Virus record (IMG/VR): IMGVR_UViG_3300022698_000013
Span: 1-27,588 of that record
DNA from: a virus
Direction: 5' to 3' (one strand)
Length of the DNA: 27,588 nt
Below are positions 23,575 to 27,588 of this stretch, in pieces. Each line of letters opens with the position of its first letter. Position 1 is the first letter of the stretch. A program made the translations under genes and the position numbers. The notes beneath the pieces are model-generated. The model searched no databases. It saw only the letters and a program-made list of their open reading frames with translations, and was not told the DNA's origin.

Positions 23575-23641
23575 TAGTGTTTAGCCCCGTTTGCAACTGC
23601 CGGTGGCTGAGCATTTCGGTGCCGTTGGTGTATCGCGCCAT
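23567..23641 (-). CDS. possible 24-residue mini-gene between LamG protein and holin
   Basis: A short frame (MARYTNGTEMLSHRQLQTGL...) starts at ATG 23641 with GGAG 7 bases upstream, placed 2 bases after the LamG-gene stop, and ends at TAA 23567, overlapping the holin start by 8 bases. The coupling on both sides and the good ribosome site suggest translation, perhaps only as a leader that carries ribosomes to the holin start. It is polar, with no membrane span. It is too short for homology reasoning by eye and could be chance. Confidence 0.4.
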   Translation of the reverse strand: MARYTNGTEMLSHRQLQTGLNTNE

Positions 23642-23643
23642 GA

Positions 23644-24384
23644 TTATGCTCCGATGCCTGCGTTGTAGTGTGATTGCGCCTGTGATTCTGTCAGCACATA
23701 GTCATAAAGACTGTACTCATCGAGTTTACCGTAAAACGGTTGAGAAGAATCCACCCTAGATCCTAAAAAAACGTCTGTACTTGTGATGGACAATATTTGG
23801 TTAGCCCCGCCGGTCCTGAACCCACTTGTTTGTATTCCATTGACAATCATATATGGGTCATTCGTAGTAGACGCATTTGGTGGTATAACAAATACGGCGT
23901 GTGCTGGTTCTGTTCTGCTTATAGGACCGAAGGATCTATTGCCATCGGTGTGTCGCCAAACAATATACCAATCGCCGTCACCCAAGATTCCCTCTACTGT
24001 TAAATTAAGCGACCCACCTGAGATGTTAGGATCACCTCGGCTCAATAGCTTGGCGTCGGCTCCAACATTAGCTTTGATCCATATCTCGTGAGACTGCTCT
24101 TGTGTTCCACTGGGCATCCAGCCTGAATTATCCACCCGAACATGACCACCAGAAAAATCGATGGACGTGCCATCTTGTATGAGCGGGCTGGCACCTTGCG
24201 TATATGATCCAGAATACGAGCCGATGTGACCGTTCCCGGTTTCATCTGCCGCTGTGGTGCCACTTGTCTCGTCCAGTCGCAGATAGGCTAGTGGCAAATC
24301 CGCCATAACAGCATCTCGATAGGACGCTACCATCCCAGCAGAAACCCCGGAGGCTGCCCTAAGCGCGTGATGAAGTCGTCCCAT
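23644..24384 (-). CDS. LamG/concanavalin A-like domain protein, probable adsorption (receptor-binding) protein
   Basis: A 246-residue protein. After about 28 helical residues comes LPLAYLRLDETSGTTAADET at 30-49, the characteristic opening of LamG-like jelly-roll domains. Strands with IDFSGGHVRVDNS, HEIWIKANVG and a closing KLDEYSLYDYVLTESQAQSH follow. Such folds bind glycans and are common in phage tail tips and capsid decorations. It starts in a TAATG overlap with the tail-fibre gene, which suggests it works with the fibre. Its G+C (about 50-60% in most of the 5' half) is above that of neighbours, hinting at recent exchange. The receptor-binding role is inference. Confidence 0.72.
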   Translation of the reverse strand: MGRLHHALRAASGVSAGMVASYRDAVMADLPLAYLRLDETSGTTAADETGNGHIGSYSGSYTQGASPLIQDGTSIDFSGGHVRVDNSGWMPSGTQEQSHEIWIKANVGADAKLLSRGDPNISGGSLNLTVEGILGDGDWYIVWRHTDGNRSFGPISRTEPAHAVFVIPPNASTTNDPYMIVNGIQTSGFRTGGANQILSITSTDVFLGSRVDSSQPFYGKLDEYSLYDYVLTESQAQSHYNAGIGA

Positions 24385-24565
24385 TACGCTACACTCCCCA
24401 CGTAGGCTCCGTAGAGCGTCGTTCCCACCTTCCAGAACTCGATCACGTCAGTGGCTGTGAGCGTCGGGGCCGATCCACCAACCCACGTCATCATCGGCCA
24501 TGTGACGGTGTAGGTCGCGCCTCCCGATAGGTGCAGGGTGAACGACTGGCCACTGTTGATCGTGA
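23960..24565. other. G+C-rich block across the tail-fibre tip and LamG 5' region
   Basis: Counting in 60-base steps, bases 24181-24540 have about 55-63% G+C, with a sharp fall to 42% at 24541-24600 and 48% at 24601-24660; it also falls off toward 23760-23940 (43-45%). The high block covers the last 55-60 codons of the fibre gene and most of the LamG gene. The step lies near fibre residue 333, close to the start of its C-terminal domain. I read this as a probable recombination junction. Confidence 0.6.
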
Positions 24566-25559
24566 TACTTACAGTTTCATTTGCTGTAAGAGTGTAAAGC
24601 TGAATGCCTCCATTAGCTCTGTCAAAAGCACCAGAGGAAGCTGTGTAGACTGTCTCAGTGGTGTCTTTTGGAGCTTCCCATGCCACGCCTCCCGAGCCAT
24701 CAGCAATTGGCGCATAGCCTGCTGTAGCCGTCCCTGAGTCAATGTCTGAAACAGTGTGAGTGTGTGCTGTTGGTGTGCGAGCATCAGAGAGACGTGAGTC
24801 ATCCCCCAGCACAACTTCTGTACTGCTTGCATCTCCTGTGGATGGTACATCTTTAGAAGCTGCCGTGCCAGAGTCACTGATGGTTGATAGGGTTTGTGTT
24901 CCTGTGTGATTGGCTCTGTCTAGAAGATAGGATTCACTGAGAGTAGAGGAGATGGTGAGTTCATCTACCCCAACACTGACAGCCACACCATTTCCAGCAA
25001 GGACAGACTTCAGTTGAAGCTCACTACCAACTTTCTGCTTATACCAACCAGAGCCAGTGCCTACATTTACAATAGTGTTAGATTCACCCCCACCAGCGCC
25101 CGGAGGGTTAGCCCACAGCACACTGCCATCAGGGGCTAGTGTGGGTACTTGACCCTCTGTCCCTGTTCCTTGCTCTAGATCAGAGACAGGGTGAGTGTGA
25201 TTGATATCTGCTTTCTGATCAATACTTGTGCTGAGGCTATCAATAGCACTTTTATCAGCAGCTCCCATCAAGCCAGCAGATGTAGAGGTAGCCACTGGAA
25301 TCTGCACATCTTGGCCTTGGGTGTTTGTGATTGTGTTTAGAGAAGAGTCCCAGCCAAGATTGACATCAGGAGCATCCTCATAAACAGCATTCAAGATGGA
25401 GTAGCCGTTCATGTCCAGAGGAGCATTCATCTGATTAGATGCGCCGCCTTCTTTATTAAGACAGTCTTGGATGGCTGATGCCAATGCATTGAAATTTGTA
25501 TTTAGAGCATTGGTGGATTGGTAGCCAGATGTAATAGGCGTGATTGTTACGTCTGTCAT
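24384..25559 (-). CDS. tail fibre protein
   Basis: A 391-residue protein. The first 60 residues (ITPITSGYQSTNALNTNFNA, then NAPLDMNGYSILNA) are a common virion-attachment start of podovirus fibres. The middle is a shaft of Ser/Thr/Gly-rich repeats with His pairs (NHTHPVSDLEQGTGT and AHTHTVSDIDSGTAT, NHTGTQTLSTI). The C-terminus from about residue 322 is a compact beta domain (FTLHLSGGATYTVTW, ending TTLYGAYVGSVA) that also occurs at the tips of other phage fibres, from memory. It abuts the preceding gene (TAA then ATG) and overlaps the LamG gene by TAATG. It is likely homotrimeric and involved in host recognition, possibly together with the LamG protein. Confidence 0.82.
   Translation of the reverse strand: MTDVTITPITSGYQSTNALNTNFNALASAIQDCLNKEGGASNQMNAPLDMNGYSILNAVYEDAPDVNLGWDSSLNTITNTQGQDVQIPVATSTSAGLMGAADKSAIDSLSTSIDQKADINHTHPVSDLEQGTGTEGQVPTLAPDGSVLWANPPGAGGGESNTIVNVGTGSGWYKQKVGSELQLKSVLAGNGVAVSVGVDELTISSTLSESYLLDRANHTGTQTLSTISDSGTAASKDVPSTGDASSTEVVLGDDSRLSDARTPTAHTHTVSDIDSGTATAGYAPIADGSGGVAWEAPKDTTETVYTASSGAFDRANGGIQLYTLTANETVSITINSGQSFTLHLSGGATYTVTWPMMTWVGGSAPTLTATDVIEFWKVGTTLYGAYVGSVA
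24678..25199 (-). repeat. two copies of a 29-residue His/Trp repeat in the tail-fibre shaft
   Basis: Residues 121-149 (25113-25199) and 266-294 (24678-24764) align as HTHxVSD[LI]xxGTxT..G..P..ADG-type units ending in a conserved Trp. The copies are 145 residues apart. They are typical shaft modules and point to internal duplication. Confidence 0.65.
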
Positions 25560-26201
25560 TTAGTTTCCTCTCGAAGTGCAGGAAGGCTCTCTACCTGTCC
25601 ATCCATCTTTATCCACCATTTCAAACTGAAATCTTAATTGATCACTCATCCCAATATTGGTGAGCTTTTTACTGACTAGTCCTGTTGTAAGAGTGTACTC
25701 CACCACATACCTATCTCTTTGCACTCTCATGCACAAATCTCCCCCTTTTATGTAGGCAAGGATGATGTCACTGTTTACAATGTTAAACTGCCTATTGTCA
25801 TCAATAGCACATACAATAGATGTTATAGAAGGATCTAGTTCTTCCAGAACATATTGGGAGTTGTCTGTATCGTACCACCTAAACTTAGCCTGACCACAAG
25901 CCACATAAGCCACCACAAGGAGCATGTTCTGGTCAAAGGCGAAGCTGAATTGGTCTATAGGAGACTCAGGGATAGTTATGTTTATTTCTTCTCCATCCTT
26001 AGAGGGAGTTATTTTAATCTCTGTCTCACTTCTGGTTGTTCTTGTGGCAACACCAAGCCACTCTTGGAATTCCAGCCCATATGTGGAGTCTTGGAGTCCA
26101 AGGGCCCCCCTCACTCTCCATGCGAGCTTGCCATTCTTCTGGGCTATATCAAAAGGAGCTGTGATATATTCAGAAGATAGGATATTATCTGGGAGAGACA
26201 T
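25560..26201 (-). CDS. tail-associated structural protein of unknown function
   Basis: A 213-residue protein made of short alternating strands, for example GKLAWRVRGALGLQDSTY, NMLLVVAYVACGQAKFRWYD and DIILAYIKGGDLCMRVQRDR, which suggest a beta-propeller or sandwich. It has four or five Cys and no signal peptide or enzyme motif. It starts in a TAATG overlap with the preceding gene (26201) and abuts the fibre gene downstream, so it belongs to the fibre/adsorption cluster. It may link the fibre to the tail. I do not recognise a named family. Confidence 0.6.
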   Translation of the reverse strand: MSLPDNILSSEYITAPFDIAQKNGKLAWRVRGALGLQDSTYGLEFQEWLGVATRTTRSETEIKITPSKDGEEINITIPESPIDQFSFAFDQNMLLVVAYVACGQAKFRWYDTDNSQYVLEELDPSITSIVCAIDDNRQFNIVNSDIILAYIKGGDLCMRVQRDRYVVEYTLTTGLVSKKLTNIGMSDQLRFQFEMVDKDGWTGREPSCTSRGN

Positions 26202-27109
26202 TACACTCTAGCCCAAGAGATGTTAAAGGTAATGGACAATTCCTTGGTGTTGTCTTTTACTATAGCGGGATTAAAGGACATCTTCCAAGAGGAGCCACAA
26301 AGAGTCTGCCTCAGTCCAATAAAATCAACACTCACATTAGATTCATTAATACCCCAAAATAGGGTTAGGTCCCGATTAAAGCTACCTTGTGTATAGGCAG
26401 ATGCACTGACCGTACCTTGATAGCTGCCTCCCTGACCTATCTGATAGTCCAGTAGGCTTACTCCAGCATCTGAACGAACCATACCATATCCAACTGGGTT
26501 TATCGCAGCCCAATAGTCGGTAGATGTGCCCCCATTTGCCCTAATAACTACATTTCGTGAGACAGGGGTACCATCCTCATCAATATCTACTGTCGCATTG
26601 ATGTCTGTGGACATAATGGTTGTTCTAACTTCATATACCACAGTGAGGAATTCATTTGAAAGAACAGTGATTGTGGTGGGGTTTCCACCACCATCTACGA
26701 CAAGAGCACGGCTGAATAGATCATTCCCCTGATCGGTGGAGATGCCTCCATGATTAAAGGTGAAACCAACCTCTGCTATATTACCTGCTGCTTCCCCCTC
26801 CCCAAACTGAACAGTGTGGCGATACCAGCCATAATCATTAACAGAGTCCACCCCATTCTCTAGGTAGGTTGGTCTAGTTCCCCTTGCAATCAGAGTGCCA
26901 AGTGCAGTGTCTGTAACTGCCGGAGGGGTATTATCTGCCCCAACAAGAATATCCCAATATCCGTACGCCATCAGATAGTTGGTGGATAGGTAATCCATGC
27001 CAGCATCAGTGATAAGGTTGGGCATCCACCCACTTTCATATGTGATATCCTTGCATTCCTTGTCCCTGCTCTTGATGAGCTTATAAAAACCTTTTACGCC
27101 TACTTCCAT
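26201..27109 (-). CDS. tail-associated structural protein of unknown function (fibre cluster)
   Basis: A 302-residue, beta-rich protein. It begins MEVGVKGFYKLIKSRDKECK and has SGWMPNLITDAGMDYLSTNY, followed by a region rich in Gly, Asn and Thr (VGFTFNHGGISTD) and Tyr-containing strands. Proteins with an opening of this kind (unsupported N-terminus, then a 'leave nothing on at the edge' Leu-Ile-Thr-Asp-Ala-Gly element) occur as tail or neck structural proteins of phages, from memory. It is coupled to the next gene by TAATG and lies 4 bases after the preceding gene. Its role in adsorption is inferred from the cluster. Confidence 0.6.
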   Translation of the reverse strand: MEVGVKGFYKLIKSRDKECKDITYESGWMPNLITDAGMDYLSTNYLMAYGYWDILVGADNTPPAVTDTALGTLIARGTRPTYLENGVDSVNDYGWYRHTVQFGEGEAAGNIAEVGFTFNHGGISTDQGNDLFSRALVVDGGGNPTTITVLSNEFLTVVYEVRTTIMSTDINATVDIDEDGTPVSRNVVIRANGGTSTDYWAAINPVGYGMVRSDAGVSLLDYQIGQGGSYQGTVSASAYTQGSFNRDLTLFWGINESNVSVDFIGLRQTLCGSSWKMSFNPAIVKDNTKELSITFNISWARV

Positions 27110-27113
27110 AAAT

Positions 27114-27575
27114 TTACACCGTTGTTAGTGATCCAGAAATAACACTTGGAGTGGCTGCAAATATATCAGGTGTGTTGTCATATGTGACATACCCAACTGT
27201 AGTTGTTAAGCTACCACTTGAAATAGAGGGAGTCGCCACCATCCCCTCTGCTGAGACTGCATAAGTTGTTCTAATCACCGTAGTGGTGAGATAGCCATCA
27301 ATAATAGAGAGAGTGGCTGAGAATCCTTCTGGCACTACTTCGTATGTGCTATAAACAACAAGAGCGGTGAGAGATGCAGAAAGAATAGAGGGAGTTGCCT
27401 CAACCCCATCGAGAGGGTGGGCTGCTCCTCTACGGAGTCGGACAGCCTTGATTGAAGGCGTTGGGTTAATCTCTTCAGGCACATAAATAGGATAGGGCTT
27501 GGATGTAGGGAGAACAGCTCCACAACTCTCAAACCACTTATCCTTACCTGTTCTTACATCAAAGAGAAAAGGCAT
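27114..27575 (-). CDS. repeat-containing structural protein, first gene of the visible late operon
   Basis: A 153-residue protein. Residues 1-50 include FDVRTGKDKWFESCGAVL and a Pro-rich stretch. Residues 57-153 consist of 27-residue repeats with the core ATPSI.SGSLTTTV and a following Tyr-x-Thr-Tyr; the last copy is cut short by the stop codon. An in-frame TAA at 27579-27581 just before the ATG supports the start, although the ribosome site is weak. The beta-strand repeats suggest an elongated adhesive or connector protein in the fibre cluster. No family is recognised. Confidence 0.6.
   Translation of the reverse strand: MPFLFDVRTGKDKWFESCGAVLPTSKPYPIYVPEEINPTPSIKAVRLRRGAAHPLDGVEATPSILSASLTALVVYSTYEVVPEGFSATLSIIDGYLTTTVIRTTYAVSAEGMVATPSISSGSLTTTVGYVTYDNTPDIFAATPSVISGSLTTV
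27117..27407 (-). repeat. 27-residue (81-base) tandem repeats
   Basis: Units start at residues 57, 84, 111 and about 138 (a constant 27-residue period), each with [AS]T[PL]S[IV] and then S/D-G-[SY]-L-T. Unit 4 is truncated at the stop codon. A weaker TPSI element at residues 39-42 may be a diverged remnant out of phase. Confidence 0.8.
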
Positions 27576-27588
27576 AGCTTACAACTGC

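Overview
The window is a stretch of a virulent, short-tailed (podovirus-type) tailed phage genome that appears to infect a Gram-negative bacterium. The evidence is a T7-style set of structural genes (portal, scaffold, capsid, two tail-tube proteins, three internal virion proteins of the ejection machine), a large terminase, an i-spanin/o-spanin pair that would bridge a Gram-negative envelope, and no integrase or repressor. Sampled blocks are mostly 42-48% G+C. The gene order and the phage-encoded ribonucleotide reductase recall marine podoviruses of the SIO1/Zobellviridae type; that is an impression from memory, not a computed placement.

Plus strand, 1-3543: the end of a nucleotide-metabolism/replication operon. 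It holds the tail of an unknown gene, a 61-residue small protein, a class I ribonucleotide reductase (nrdB then nrdA), and two small proteins, one with two CxC motifs. Every gene overlaps the next by a few bases. The RNR is unusual: the ATP-cone allosteric domain lies on the small radical subunit NrdB and is absent from NrdA. The operon ends at a bidirectional hairpin terminator (3578-3599), where it meets the late operon head-on.

Minus strand, 27575-3630 (read right to left): the late operon. It begins with a repeat protein and two further tail/adsorption proteins, a trimeric-type tail fibre and a separate LamG-domain protein. The lysis genes holin, i-spanin and o-spanin follow, then TerL, portal, a small helical protein, scaffold, major capsid protein and a capsid-associated protein. 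A factor-independent terminator with a competing hairpin (16986-17036) sits just after the capsid pair, where T7 has its late terminator. Beyond it come a head-fibre-like protein with three 29-residue repeats, the tail-tube adaptor, a tail nozzle encoded as two consecutive genes, two tandem GNAT-fold-like small proteins at the T7 gene 13 position, a gp14-like membrane/ejection protein, a 1650-residue gp16-like ejection protein, an 810-residue protein with a C-terminal lytic transglycosylase domain, a single-span membrane protein and an M15-type peptidase endolysin. The order is T7's late region rotated so that fibre-holin-spanin-TerL precedes portal.

Coding is very dense: no gap exceeds 100 bases, and nine junctions use a TAATG stop/start overlap that suggests translational coupling. 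The main points of interest are the ATP-cone on NrdB, the split tail nozzle, the capsid-distal terminator with an alternative fold, and a G+C-rich block covering the tail-fibre tip and LamG gene that looks like a module exchange. No tRNA, CRISPR array, RNA polymerase gene or recognisable small terminase is present in the window.
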